Positions 17,751-27,300 of a DNA stretch of 64,000 nt are shown piece after piece. The stretch comes from an uncultured Bacilli bacterium (lineage in GTDB: Bacteria; Bacillota_I; Bacilli_A; RF39; UBA660), in NCBI GenBank assembly GCA_934162125.1, contig CAKPHU010000001.1, forward strand, positions 186,001 through 250,000, in the 5' to 3' direction. Within the stretch, counting starts at the first letter, position 1. Each line of letters opens with the position of its first letter. A program made the translations under genes and the position numbers. Below the pieces are notes generated by a model. It made no database searches. It was not told where the DNA came from and worked only from the letters and a program-made list of their open reading frames with translations.

Positions 17751-17778
17751 AAAAAAAAGTTTGATTTTTTTCAAACTT
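17751..17778 (-). terminator. Terminator of the SpoVD-like PBP gene
   Basis: Minus-strand AAGTTTGA, A6 loop, TCAAACTT followed by U-rich tract. It lies 68 nt after the PBP stop and directly behind the candidate 23-codon frame. Confidence 0.8.
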
Positions 17779-17786
17779 TTTACTAT

Positions 17787-17858
17787 TTATTTACACTTTT
17801 TGTAGTAAGCATAGATTGTTATGACATTTATTAAAATGCCTAGAGCTATCCAAGTAAT
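17787..17858 (-). CDS. Candidate 23-residue single-membrane-segment peptide
   Basis: A short frame overlapping the end of the PBP gene and ending just before its terminator. It would read ITWIALGILINVITIYAYYKKCK, a hydrophobic helix with a positive tail. There is no ATG/GTG/TTG; the only plausible start is ATT at 17858, which sits 3 nt after GGTGAG, the SD geometry used elsewhere in this window. It may be chance in AT-rich DNA. Reported only as a candidate. Confidence 0.2.
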   Translation of the reverse strand: MTWIALGILINVITIYAYYKKCK

Positions 17859-19750
17859 AGTCTCACCACTTTCTTATCTTCTAGTTTTGTTTTAGGATCA
17901 GGAGACTGGGAAACAACGGTCTCTCCAGTACCAGTATATTCAATTGTGAAGTTAACAAGTAGTTTTTTAGCATCAGAAACAGACATACCTACGACATTTG
18001 GAACTTCATATGTTAATTTATCGGTCCATTCCCGTTCTTTTTCTAGGCCTTCATCTTGAGGTTTTATATCTAGAGCATCAATAATATCTAGGAGAATTCT
18101 TCTTGCAATAGGAGTTGTGGTATAACTTGATAAAAGAGCTGTGTTTTTAGGATTATCGATAGCTAGATAGAGAACTACTTCTGGATCATTTGAAGGCATA
18201 ACAGCCATGAAGGACATGATATAGTTACCAACAAGGTAGTGACCATTTTCTACTTTCTGAGCTGTTCCGGTTTTACCACCTACACGGTAGCCTTCAATGT
18301 AGGCAGATTTTCCTCCTCCTTTAGCAACGACACTTTCTAAGGCATGACGCATAATGGAAGAAGTTTCACTACTAATGACAGTTCTGACTAGTTCTTTATT
18401 TGTTTCTTTAATGATGGTGTTAGTGTTACTTTCAAGGATATTTTTAACGATATAAGGTTTATATAGGTAGCCACCATTAACTACAGCGGAAACGGCTGTT
18501 ACTTGTTGAATAGGAGTTACAGATACTCCTTGTCCAAAAGCAGTTGTGGCTAGTTCAACATTTCCTACTTTATTAAGAGGAAAGATTATACCTGTTCCTT
18601 CACCACTTAAATCAACACCTGTTTTTTCGCCAAAACCAAATTTGTCAATATATGAGAATAAACGTTCTTTGCCTAATAATTGACCTAATCTCACAAATCC
18701 TGGGTTACAAGAGTTTTCTAATACCTGTAAGAAAGTTTGATCCCCATGTCCTTTTGATTTCCAACATCTTAATGTTGAGCCATCTACACGAACACTACCG
18801 GAGTCATAGAAATGATCGTTATAAATATCTACTACTTTTTCTTCGATGGCAGAAGACATAGTAATAATTTTAAAAGTAGAACCTGGCTCATATGATGACC
18901 AGACTGGTAAGTTACGGCTTAGAACTTCTTGAGTGTAGTTTTGATATGAGTTTGGATCATAATCTGGTCTAGAGGAAATACCTAATATTTCGCCTGTTTT
19001 GGGATTCATAGCGATTGCTAAAGTCATATCAGGACTAAACATATCAATTATGTTATCTAGTTCTCTTTCAATAGATTTTTGAATGTTTATATCAATGGTT
19101 AAACTAATGTCCAGTCCCTTTTCTGGTGCTATATAGGATGAGGACATGTTTAATTTGTTACCTTTGGCATCAGAAAAATATTTTATAGCTCCACTCTTAC
19201 CAGTTAAATAAGAATCATATTTTAGTTCTAGTCCTGATAACCCTTGATTATCAATTCCGACATAGCCTAAGGTATGTGATAATAAGTTGCCATATGGATA
19301 ATATCTTTTAGATTCTTTTACGAGGTAAACACCATCTAAAGATAAAGCTGATATTTTTTCAGCTACATCAAAGGAAAGACGTCTTCCTTCTGGATGGACT
19401 CTTTCAATAGAAATATTTTTGTAGACATGTTTTTTCATGTCATCATAAGAAGTTCCTAAAACTTCAGCTAAAGCTTTAGTTGTTTTCTCTTTATCTTTGA
19501 TTTGTCCTGGAACAAGAACTAATGAAGTTGTGGTTAGGTTATCAGCTAGAACTACACCATTTCGGTCTAAGATAAGGCCACGATCTGCCTCTAGTGGAAG
19601 GGATCTACTCCATATACTTGAAGCAAAACTATTTAGTTTTTTGTAGTCAAATATTTGAATGTAAAAGACACGTAGAATAATAAAAACAAAAAGAATTAAC
19701 ATAATGAGAAATAATACTTTTATACGTTCATCTATTTTTTTGTAAAACAT
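17846..19750 (-). CDS. Class B penicillin-binding protein with one PASTA domain (SpoVD/PBP2x-like)
   Basis: 634 aa. N-terminal membrane anchor (about 11-33), dimerisation domain, transpeptidase about 240-560 with SxxK = STFK, SxN = SCN in ENSCNPGF and KTG in GGKTGTAQ, then one C-terminal PASTA domain (YEVPNVVGMSVSDAKKLL). It crosslinks peptidoglycan outside the membrane, paired with a SEDS polymerase. It is the second class B PBP here; the other (49697) is in the mra operon and has two PASTA-like domains. SpoVD-like architecture raises but does not prove a sporulation role. SD GGTGAAAG precedes ATG 19750. Confidence 0.9.
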   Translation of the reverse strand: MFYKKIDERIKVLFLIMLILFVFIILRVFYIQIFDYKKLNSFASSIWSRSLPLEADRGLILDRNGVVLADNLTTTSLVLVPGQIKDKEKTTKALAEVLGTSYDDMKKHVYKNISIERVHPEGRRLSFDVAEKISALSLDGVYLVKESKRYYPYGNLLSHTLGYVGIDNQGLSGLELKYDSYLTGKSGAIKYFSDAKGNKLNMSSSYIAPEKGLDISLTIDINIQKSIERELDNIIDMFSPDMTLAIAMNPKTGEILGISSRPDYDPNSYQNYTQEVLSRNLPVWSSYEPGSTFKIITMSSAIEEKVVDIYNDHFYDSGSVRVDGSTLRCWKSKGHGDQTFLQVLENSCNPGFVRLGQLLGKERLFSYIDKFGFGEKTGVDLSGEGTGIIFPLNKVGNVELATTAFGQGVSVTPIQQVTAVSAVVNGGYLYKPYIVKNILESNTNTIIKETNKELVRTVISSETSSIMRHALESVVAKGGGKSAYIEGYRVGGKTGTAQKVENGHYLVGNYIMSFMAVMPSNDPEVVLYLAIDNPKNTALLSSYTTTPIARRILLDIIDALDIKPQDEGLEKEREWTDKLTYEVPNVVGMSVSDAKKLLVNFTIEYTGTGETVVSQSPDPKTKLEDKKVVRLLLG

Positions 19751-19827
19751 ACTTTCACCTATTGATATTTATGTTCTAAAAAATGAAAAAAGAAGTACTT
19801 TCATGAAATATATAGTTTTTAAATAAT

Positions 19828-19853
19828 AAAAAAGCCAACACATAAGTGTTGAC
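19828..19853 (-). terminator. Terminator of the second CYTH gene
   Basis: Minus-strand GTCAACAC, TTAT, GTGTTGGC with U-tract, about 30 nt after the stop. Confidence 0.85.
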
Positions 19854-19886
19854 CAGTTTAGTTAGTAAGTTAGTTTATCTAGATTT

Positions 19887-20534
19887 TTAGTGCATACTGA
19901 ATTCAGTTGAAATTTTTGGCATATCTTTATCAAACCTAACAACATTATATATTTCTTTATTTTGTTCTTTACATAATTCAGCGTACTTATCATCCCAAGA
20001 TAATCTATAAGCTTCATTTATATCTAATTTTAATTTACTTAACCATTCTTTTATAACTGTTTCTGCATCTTTAGTTTTACTTTTATTTTCTATTTCCACG
20101 CATAATCCAAATGGGTATTCATCTACTACTATTTCAATATCTTCATTACTAAAGATAGAACGATATCTTTCATAACTTTCAACGATGCTTAAATGTATTA
20201 CTTCTTCTAATAAAGAACACAATTTATCATATTCTTCAGGATTTATAGATACTTCTATTTCTTCTTCTTGATGTATTAATTCCTTAACATTTTCTTTTAA
20301 TCTTCTTTTCCATGTAATCATACATTTTGAGATATTGTCCCCTATTGTCTTTCTAACTCTAAAACGTCCATCAATCTCTTTCCTATAAAAATCATATTTT
20401 TTCATAGGATGATTATATTGATCTGTGCATTCATAAAAGCGTCCTTTAAAAGTTAATTTCTCAAACTTTTTAAGGTAGTTTATAACAGTATCTTTACTTT
20501 CTATTGAATAATAAAATCTAATCTCTGTTTCCAT
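19887..20534 (-). CDS. CYTH-like domain protein
   Basis: 215 aa. The CYTH layout is visible: N-terminal ETEIRF strand, basic GRFRVRKT, ITWKRR, acidic QEEEIEVSI, SYERYRSIF, IVVDEYPFG and late CVEIEN. The family hydrolyses or binds triphosphates. This copy differs clearly from the one at 2723-3289 and retains an ExExR start. It probably shares a transcript with the ABC-F gene upstream (38 nt gap, no terminator), but that gene's product gives no hint of substrate. A C-terminal extension of about 40 residues (IYNVVRFDKDMPKI) is unassigned. Confidence 0.75.
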   Translation of the reverse strand: METEIRFYYSIESKDTVINYLKKFEKLTFKGRFYECTDQYNHPMKKYDFYRKEIDGRFRVRKTIGDNISKCMITWKRRLKENVKELIHQEEEIEVSINPEEYDKLCSLLEEVIHLSIVESYERYRSIFSNEDIEIVVDEYPFGLCVEIENKSKTKDAETVIKEWLSKLKLDINEAYRLSWDDKYAELCKEQNKEIYNVVRFDKDMPKISTEFSMH

Positions 20535-20572
20535 ACTATTTTCCTTTCGTTTTTCTATATCTATCTAATTTT

Positions 20573-22174
20573 TTACTTAAAATTTCTTACTCTTTTATAA
20601 TCTTCATAATTACCTGGAGTTGTTTTAAGACTTTTATTACTAAAATAAATAACTCTAGTCGCAACATTATTGATAAAGTAACGGTCATGAGAAATAAAGA
20701 GAATGGTATGGGGATAATTATTGAGAGATGTCTCTAATATTTCTTTTGTTTCAATATCAATATGATTGGTTGGTTCGTCTAATATTAAAAAGTTAATGTT
20801 TTCTTGCATAAGTAAAAATAATTTCAGACGAACTTTTTCGCCTCCTGATAGATTTTTAATTCTTTTATAAATATTGTCTCCATAAAAATGAAATTTAGAT
20901 AGTGCCGCACGTAGATGAGAATCTTCACCTATGTATGAGGCACGTGCTTCTTCAAAGATTGTTCTTTCAGGGTGAGAGAAGAATAATTCTTGAGAAATGT
21001 AACCAACCTTTAAATTAGTCTCTTTTTCATTTAAATATTTAAGAATATATTTTATTAAACTAGATTTACCACAACCATTTGGTCCAAGTAAACAAACTTT
21101 TTCATTAGCCATAATATCTAGTGAAGCATTTTCTAATAAGTTCTTTTCTGGAAATGAAATATTTATATTTGTTAGAGAAAGAACTTTTTTACTAGATCTA
21201 GTACCAGAAAATTCTAGAGGTAGTGCTTTCTTAGTTTGTGGTTTTTCTAGCTTGTCCATTCTTTCTAGGCGTTTACGAATATTTTCTGCTCTTTTAAAGA
21301 ACATTTCGTTTTTAGCAATTGCTCCATACTCTTCTAAACGTTTAATGGATTCTTCCATAGCTTTTATTTGTTTCTGTTGGTCTTTATAATCTTTGAACTC
21401 TTTAAAGATACGTGCTTCATTTTCTTTTAAGTAATAAGTATAATTACCATGAAAAATAATTGCATTACCATTTTCTATTAAAATTGTTTTAGTAGATACA
21501 GCATCTAAAAAGTATCGGTCATGAGAAACCATTAAAACTGTTCCTTTATAGTTTCTTAAATATTCTTCTAGCCATTCTAGAGTGTCAATATCAAGATGGT
21601 TTGTTGGTTCATCTAAAAGAAGAATATCTGGTTTAGCTATAATGATAGAGGCAAGAGAAATAATTGTTTTTTCGCCACCTGAGAGACTATTAAAGTTTCT
21701 CTCTAATAATTCTTTGTTTATTTTAAAACCTTTAATTACTTTTTCAACATTGGCATCTATCTCATAACCACCCATGTTAATGAAATCTGTTTGAAGATTA
21801 GAGTATTTTACAATTAATTTTTCTACTTCTTTTTCAGTTGCGTTAGTTATTTTTTCTTCTAAAGAATCTAGACGTTCTTTTAATTTCATCAAGTCTTTAG
21901 TATTTTGATAAAGAAGTTCTTTAACCGTTAAATCTTCTTTCAAGTTATCGGGTATTTGTTTTAAATATCCTACTACGGCATTTTTTCTAATAGAAATTAC
22001 ACCTGAGTCAGCATTAATATTTTTACTAATTATATTTAATATTGTCGTTTTGCCTGATCCGTTATCGCCTACTAAAGCTACTCTTTCACCTGTTTTTATT
22101 TCAAAACTTATATCTTTTAAAACTTGTTCAAAGCCATAATTTTTACTAATTTTATTTAATCCTATTTCGATCAT
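20573..22174 (-). CDS. ABC-F protein, probably ribosome-protection (antibiotic resistance) type
   Basis: 533 aa, two ATP-binding domains and no membrane segments. First: GDNGSGKTTI, LSGGEKTII, LLLDEPTNHLD. Second: GPNGCGKSSL, LSGGEKVRL, LILDEPTNHID. The interdomain linker (about 240-310) is helical, with RAENIRKRLERMDKLEKP. ABC-F proteins bind the ribosomal E site; resistance types displace antibiotics from the peptidyl-transferase centre. The strongest clue to a resistance role is the leader-peptide attenuator upstream, typical of drug-inducible ABC-F genes. ATG 22174 follows SD AAAGGATG; a TTG further up would translate that SD. Drug specificity cannot be read from the sequence. Confidence 0.88.
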   Translation of the reverse strand: MIEIGLNKISKNYGFEQVLKDISFEIKTGERVALVGDNGSGKTTILNIISKNINADSGVISIRKNAVVGYLKQIPDNLKEDLTVKELLYQNTKDLMKLKERLDSLEEKITNATEKEVEKLIVKYSNLQTDFINMGGYEIDANVEKVIKGFKINKELLERNFNSLSGGEKTIISLASIIIAKPDILLLDEPTNHLDIDTLEWLEEYLRNYKGTVLMVSHDRYFLDAVSTKTILIENGNAIIFHGNYTYYLKENEARIFKEFKDYKDQQKQIKAMEESIKRLEEYGAIAKNEMFFKRAENIRKRLERMDKLEKPQTKKALPLEFSGTRSSKKVLSLTNINISFPEKNLLENASLDIMANEKVCLLGPNGCGKSSLIKYILKYLNEKETNLKVGYISQELFFSHPERTIFEEARASYIGEDSHLRAALSKFHFYGDNIYKRIKNLSGGEKVRLKLFLLMQENINFLILDEPTNHIDIETKEILETSLNNYPHTILFISHDRYFINNVATRVIYFSNKSLKTTPGNYEDYKRVRNFK

Positions 22175-22190
22175 ATTATCGCATCCTTTC

Positions 22191-22344
22191 AAAAAAAAGA
22201 CTATACAACCATCTGTATAGTCACATACATTATACAGATGCAGGCACCACGAAAACTCACACCCGCATCTATTTTGTTTTAGTTTTAGATGCTAGGTGTG
22301 ATAATATCTTTATACATGATGACATGATTAAAATTTATACGCAT
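22191..22344 (-). promoter_or_regulatory. Transcription attenuator of the ABC-F gene
   Basis: Transcript order: leader ORF (22344-22285); segment 1 (22292-22286) pairs with segment 2 (22271-22265), GCATCTA/TAGATGC; segment 2 can instead pair with segment 3 (AGATGC/GCATCT, 22241-22236); segment 3 (22240-22231) pairs perfectly over 10 bp with segment 4 (22219-22210); segment 4 is also the 5' arm of an intrinsic terminator GACTATAC/GTATAGTC (22222-22199) followed by eight U, just before the ABC-F SD. A ribosome stalled early in the leader leaves 1:2 and 3:4 formed, giving readthrough. A ribosome reaching the stop covers 1, frees 2 for 3, and permits the terminator. Confidence 0.75.
22285..22344 (-). 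CDS. 19-residue leader peptide of the ABC-F gene
   Basis: ATG 22344 to TAA 22285, preceded by a very strong SD (GAGGAGTGAT). Peptide MRINFNHVIMYKDIITPSI. Its last codons lie in the first hairpin arm of the attenuator, as expected for a ribosome-sensing leader. The transcript start predicted from the promoter is about a dozen bases upstream, so translation starts at the very 5' end of the RNA. Not a functional protein; a regulatory ORF. Confidence 0.7.
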   Translation of the reverse strand: MRINFNHVIMYKDIITPSI

Positions 22345-22363
22345 ATTATCACTCCTCGGTTAT

Positions 22364-22392
22364 ATACTACCATATTCTATTTCTTTTTTCAA
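22364..22392 (-). promoter_or_regulatory. Promoter of leader peptide and ABC-F
   Basis: Minus strand -35 TTGAAA (22387-22392), 17 nt, -10 TAGTAT (22364-22369) with upstream TG. It lies just after the glycosyltransferase stop. Confidence 0.6.
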
Positions 22393-22395
22393 GAA

Positions 22396-23406
22396 CTAGT
22401 CTTTTTCCTTGAAGACATAGATTCTTTGAACTATATAGCTTAAAATGAATAATAGGATTTCAACAATTACTTTAGCTAGGAACTCATTCATAAGTAGAGT
22501 TTTAACAAATAGTTCTAGAAGCAAAGTATTTAGTAAAAGAATTATTACTACTAAGGCATAATATTTTAAAAGTGAATATTTATTATTTTTAGAAAATACT
22601 AGTTTCTTATTTAAATTGTAGTTTAAGGCAGAACTGAATACTCGGGCTAAAATGTTAGCAGGTAAAATATTTTGAAAAAGCAAATTAAAAATAATAAATA
22701 AAGCATAGTCTACTAAGAAACTAATTAAAGATGAACAAGAGAATTTAAATATTTGTTTATAAATTCTTAGAGAGTCTTTGACGGTATTAAAATGAGACTT
22801 AGAGTTATTATTAAAGTAAATAGTCTTTATTTCAATTTCAGTTATCTTTATATTATTTTTAGGGCAATACAAAAGCATGTTCATTTCATATTCAAAACGT
22901 TCACCTGGTACATTTAACATATAAGGCATTAGTTCATTTGTGAAGGCTCTTAAACCTGTTTGAGTGTCATAGACATCTACTCTAGTAATTAGACGATAGA
23001 CTGCTCTAGTGATAGAGTTACCTAATTTACTACGAAGAGGAGTTTTCTCTCCTCTTAGACGTTTACCTAAAACTAATTCTTTAGGATGAGTCTCTAAGTA
23101 TTTTAATAATTTATTAGCATCTTTAATACGATGCTGGCCATCACAGTCTAGAGTTACAATATAGTATTCTTTATAATGCTTTTCAATATAGGAAAAGGCA
23201 GTTTTTAGAGCTGCACCTTTTCCTTTATTGACTTCGTGTACTAATAGATGAGCATATTGTTTAGCTTCAGCAAAGATTTTTTTATAGGAAGGCCCACTTC
23301 CATCATCTATGACAATTATTTCATAGTTATTTTCTTTTAACTCTTTTAAGAGAGATAACATTTTTTCATCTGGTTCGTATGCTGGTATGATAGCAATTTT
23401 ATTCAT
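22396..23406 (-). CDS. GT2 glycosyltransferase fused to GtrA-like membrane domain
   Basis: 336 aa. Residues 1-215 are a family 2 (dolichyl-phosphate mannose synthase-like) transferase: IAIIPAYEPDEKM, VIDDGSG, NKGKGAALKTAF, LDCDGQH, and DTQTGLRAF. Residues 220-336 are four membrane helices of the GtrA/DPMS type (FSCSSLISFLVDYALFIIF). Such proteins load a sugar onto a polyprenyl phosphate and may flip it for glycosylation of cell-surface polymers. ATG 23406 follows SD AGGGAAG; an upstream start would include the SD. An extended -10 (TGCTATAAT) lies about 20 nt before it. Confidence 0.87.
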   Translation of the reverse strand: MNKIAIIPAYEPDEKMLSLLKELKENNYEIIVIDDGSGPSYKKIFAEAKQYAHLLVHEVNKGKGAALKTAFSYIEKHYKEYYIVTLDCDGQHRIKDANKLLKYLETHPKELVLGKRLRGEKTPLRSKLGNSITRAVYRLITRVDVYDTQTGLRAFTNELMPYMLNVPGERFEYEMNMLLYCPKNNIKITEIEIKTIYFNNNSKSHFNTVKDSLRIYKQIFKFSCSSLISFLVDYALFIIFNLLFQNILPANILARVFSSALNYNLNKKLVFSKNNKYSLLKYYALVVIILLLNTLLLELFVKTLLMNEFLAKVIVEILLFILSYIVQRIYVFKEKD

Positions 23407-23463
23407 ATACTTCCCTACTTTCACTTTAATTATAGCATGAAGTTAAGAATAAATGATAGTTAT

Positions 23464-24279
23464 TTAACGTCTTCCAAATCTATTAGAATTTCCATATGTT
23501 GAAGAGATATTGTTAAGAGTAAATGATTCAATAACTTTATCATTTATTTTTAAAGTATAGGTTCCACCTTCTTGAAGTTTAGGAGAACTGTATGCAACAG
23601 ATGAAAATGCTTTATTAGTAGTATGAGTAAATATTTCATTACCATCACTATCAACAAGAGTTATTTTTGATGAAGCTTGGTAGGTTGTGCTTAAATTAAT
23701 TAGGAAACCATATTGAGTTGATGTATTACTGATACCTTGAGCCATACCACTTGATCCATAAGCAAGTAATTCTCCAGCTGTTATTTCAAAGGTTTCATCA
23801 TAATCTAGGGCTCCATCACCATTACTTGTTGGTCCACTTACTATAATTATTCCTCTATTTATAGTTAGAGAACTTTTACTATATGTTTCTTGATGATTAG
23901 GACGATTATTAGCAGATGAATCAGCTCCACCAGCAGCATTAATTCCATCATCACTTGCGACTAGATTGATAGTTCCTGCATTAATCACAATTGTTTCAGC
24001 TTCTAGTCCTTTATATTTAGTTTTCATCTCAAAGAAAATGTCATCTTCTAAAGTTGGTTTATTATAACTACGAATACGAAATTTATCTTTGAAGACTGGC
24101 TTTTCTAATGAATTAATAATTAGATCATTATTTTTAGTATCAAAATAGATATTATGAATTTCACTATAGAAGTATTTATCTTTTTCTAAATGACTTTTGG
24201 TCATTTTTAAGAAAGCGGCTTTTTCTTTTTTAATTAAAAGATATTTTTCTTCTACTCTTTGAAACTTGGCATCATACAT
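23464..24279 (-). CDS. Chimeric protein: VTC-domain N-terminus joined to beta-helical carbohydrate-binding C-terminus
   Basis: 271 aa. Residues 1-91 match the first third of a VTC polyphosphate-polymerase-type domain (FQRVEEKYLLIKKEKAAFL, IHNIYFDTKNNDLIINSLEKPVFKDKFRIRSYNKP, FFEMKTKYKG). From residue 92 the sequence changes to a repetitive Cthe_2159/DUF4353-like beta-helix (TIVINAGTINLVASDDGINAAGGADSS ... RGIIIVSGPTSNGDGALDYD) ending NSNRFGRR. The VTC catalytic tunnel is incomplete, and the beta-helix lacks the signal peptide such secreted domains carry. The simplest reading is an in-frame deletion joining two genes of one operon near AAATATAAAGGACTAGAAGC (about 24001-24024). An assembly artefact is possible. 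Likely non-functional or neofunctionalised. Confidence 0.75.
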   Translation of the reverse strand: MYDAKFQRVEEKYLLIKKEKAAFLKMTKSHLEKDKYFYSEIHNIYFDTKNNDLIINSLEKPVFKDKFRIRSYNKPTLEDDIFFEMKTKYKGLEAETIVINAGTINLVASDDGINAAGGADSSANNRPNHQETYSKSSLTINRGIIIVSGPTSNGDGALDYDETFEITAGELLAYGSSGMAQGISNTSTQYGFLINLSTTYQASSKITLVDSDGNEIFTHTTNKAFSSVAYSSPKLQEGGTYTLKINDKVIESFTLNNISSTYGNSNRFGRR

Positions 24280-24346
24280 TTTTGTTCTCCTTTCTTAAAA
24301 TTTCTATCGCTAGTATAAAGAGCTTTTATTAAATCAAAATTAAAGC

Positions 24347-24373
24347 AAAAAAAATTTCACTTTGAAAGTGAAA
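24347..24373 (-). terminator. Terminator of the Cna-B surface protein gene
   Basis: Minus-strand TTTCACT, TTCAA, AGTGAAA and eight U, 11 nt after the stop. Confidence 0.85.
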
Positions 24374-24383
24374 TCTTTTTATT

Positions 24384-27300
24384 TTAGTTTTCTTTCTTTT
24401 TGAAAGTATAAGTTATACTAGCAGCACCTAGAAGAAGAACAATAAGTTCACGATATAAATTGTTACTGTTACTGCTTGTTGTTTTAATTCCAGTATTTGG
24501 TGGAACTATTTCTCCTGTTGCTTTGTAAGAGTTAATTATTTTATAACCTTCATATCTAGTTACGTAGTTATCTAATTTTATCTCTTCAATAGTATATTCT
24601 ATTTCTTTACCATCTTTATATTTTTGTAGACCTTCTAAAGTATATTTCCAATTGTCTGCTGCTGTTATTTCAATAGTTTCGATTTGTTCACCATCAGCGA
24701 AAACGTTAACGATGATTGAATCTGGACGACTATTTTTATTACCAGCATCATCCCATTCTTTTTCGATTGTTAAGTCAATTGTTTCAAGTTCATGATAGTT
24801 TGTGAAAACGATAGTTACATTTCCATCATTATCAACAACTGGTTGTGAAACTCCTGCTTCATAACCTTTTACTTCATCTTCTACAAATGAATAACTTATT
24901 TCTTGTCCATCTTTATATTTTGGTAAAGTTCCTGTTGTTGCTGTCCAATTATTAGCAGCACTTATTTCGATAGCTTTTACTACCTCACCATTAGCATAAA
25001 CTGTAACTGTAATCTTTTCTGGACGAATTCCATCATTATTATCATAGTCTTCCCAGTTCTTAGAAAGATTGTAGCTTATAGTTTCTGGTGTATGAGTATT
25101 TGTAATTGTATAGTCTTCAATACTCTTTGTATAACCATCTACTGTTACTTCATCAACTGTATAAGTAATATCTTCTCCATCTTCTTTAGCAAATAAATCT
25201 GCGAATGTGAAGTTCCAATTACCATTTTCATCTGCTTCTACAGTTGTTCTAGCAGCTTCAGTAGTTTCTCCTTTTACAGTTTTATTTAAAATAACTGTAA
25301 TTGATTCTGGACGTTTTCCGTCTTGGTTATCAGCATCATCCCATACTTTCTTACCAGTAATTGTTACTTTTTCTGGTGTATGAGTGTTTGTAATGTTGTA
25401 GTTATCAATTGTTGTACTGTAACCTTCAACATTCTTTTCACTAATCTTATAATCAATTATGCTTCCAGCATTATATTTTGCTAAGTCAGTAAATTCATAT
25501 GACCAGTTGTCAGATTCTGATACTGTCTTAGTTTCTTTATATACTTCTTTAGTTCCTACTTTTCCAGTTAAAGTTACTTCGATTGTTTCTGGACGAAGAC
25601 CATCACGATTGTTGTCATCATCCCATGTCTTAGTTCCTTCAATACTGAATATTTCAGTTCTATAAATATTAAAGATTTTATAATTGTCATAATCATATTC
25701 TGTTGTATATCCTAATGAAGAATCAAGTTCATCTTCTTCTACGATATAAGTAATTTCTTCACCATTTTCATATTTTGGTAAATTACTATATGTATATGAC
25801 CAGTTGTTTTCTGAAGTAGCATTAGCACTAGTTAATGTAGCAGCTGTATTTGCTACTTCTATTTTATCTTGTCTTACTAATTTATATAATCTAACTGTAA
25901 TTGATTCTGGACGTTTTCCATCATTGTTATTAGAGTCTTGCCAAATTTTTTCAATAGTTAAGTCTCTAGTAACATTAGTGTGAGTATTAGTAATAGTGAA
26001 ACCTGTTTCCATATTACCTGTTACTTCACCAGTATAATCTGTAACTTCATCTTCAGTTACTGTATAGATTATTTTATTACCATTTTCTTTTTCAGGTAAG
26101 TCTGTAAATTCATAAGTCCAAGTTGCAGAATCAGTAGTTGCTGCTGTACTTGTTAAAGTAACTGTTGTTACTTCAGTTTTAGCAGTTCCTTCTCCCTTAA
26201 ATAATCTTAAAGTTATTGATTCTGGACGTTTTCCATCATTGTTATTGTCATCATTCCAAATCTTCTTAACATTAATGTTAATTAATTTTGGAGTATGTTT
26301 GTTAACAATATTGAAACCGTTAATTGTTGTTTCATAACTTTCAACAGCGTCTTCCTTGATTGTGTAATTAATTAAATAATTTTTATCATTTTCATGACCT
26401 GTTTCATATTTTGGTAAGTTTGTAAATTCATAAGTCCATTTACCATTTACAGCAGTTACTCTCTTACTAGCAACTTCTACTGTACCATTGAATAATCTAA
26501 CTGTAATTGCTTGTGGTCTTAGACCATCTTGGTTATCAGCATCATCCCATGTTTTTTCACCAGAGATTGATGTTTTTGGACTTGGTTTAATATTTAAAGT
26601 AACTTTTGCTACATCACTCTTAACTGCTGATATTTCTTGTGATTCATTAATAGTAGTTTTTACATAATATGTAAAGCTTACTTCACCAGTAATACCATCT
26701 TTTGGATCAAATGTAAATGTTCCATCATCATGCATAGTTAGAGTTCCTTGTAGAACACCATCTTTTGATATTGTATAAGTATTGTTTGCTTTTTTTACAA
26801 CGTTAGTATCAGTATTAATTATAACTTCATCTACTACTTCTACTTTAGTAGCGTTAGAAGCAATATCAGCTCTTACTTCATCTAACAAGTCATTTGTTAA
26901 AATACTTTCTACTGCATTGATAGTAGTGTTTTCATAACCATTATATGAATCATGTTTTCTATCATTATAATGATCATCCTTAATAACAGCTGGTATTTCA
27001 ACTGTTGGTTTATCAAATGTTAAATTTAAATTTGTTTGATCTTTATATTCTGGATATGGATTATCTTTGTCTATTTCAGCAGATAAAGTTGCTTCAGTGT
27101 TAGTATAAATACTACCATGATATTTATCCTTAGCTTTTACTGTATAAGTTAAGCTATTATCTTTATTACCTTGTAGATCTCCAATAGTCCATTCTAGTGT
27201 TGTTTCACCAGTAGTTGTATTTTTAGTAACTTTTACTCCTTTTTCTTCTAATGCAGTAATTGATTCTGCAGTAAGTTCAAATTCTTTTGGAATAACATCA

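Noticed and set aside
24530..26575. CRISPR-like or mobile repeat array
   Set aside because: Repeats are about 290 bp, in frame, and encode Cna-B domains.
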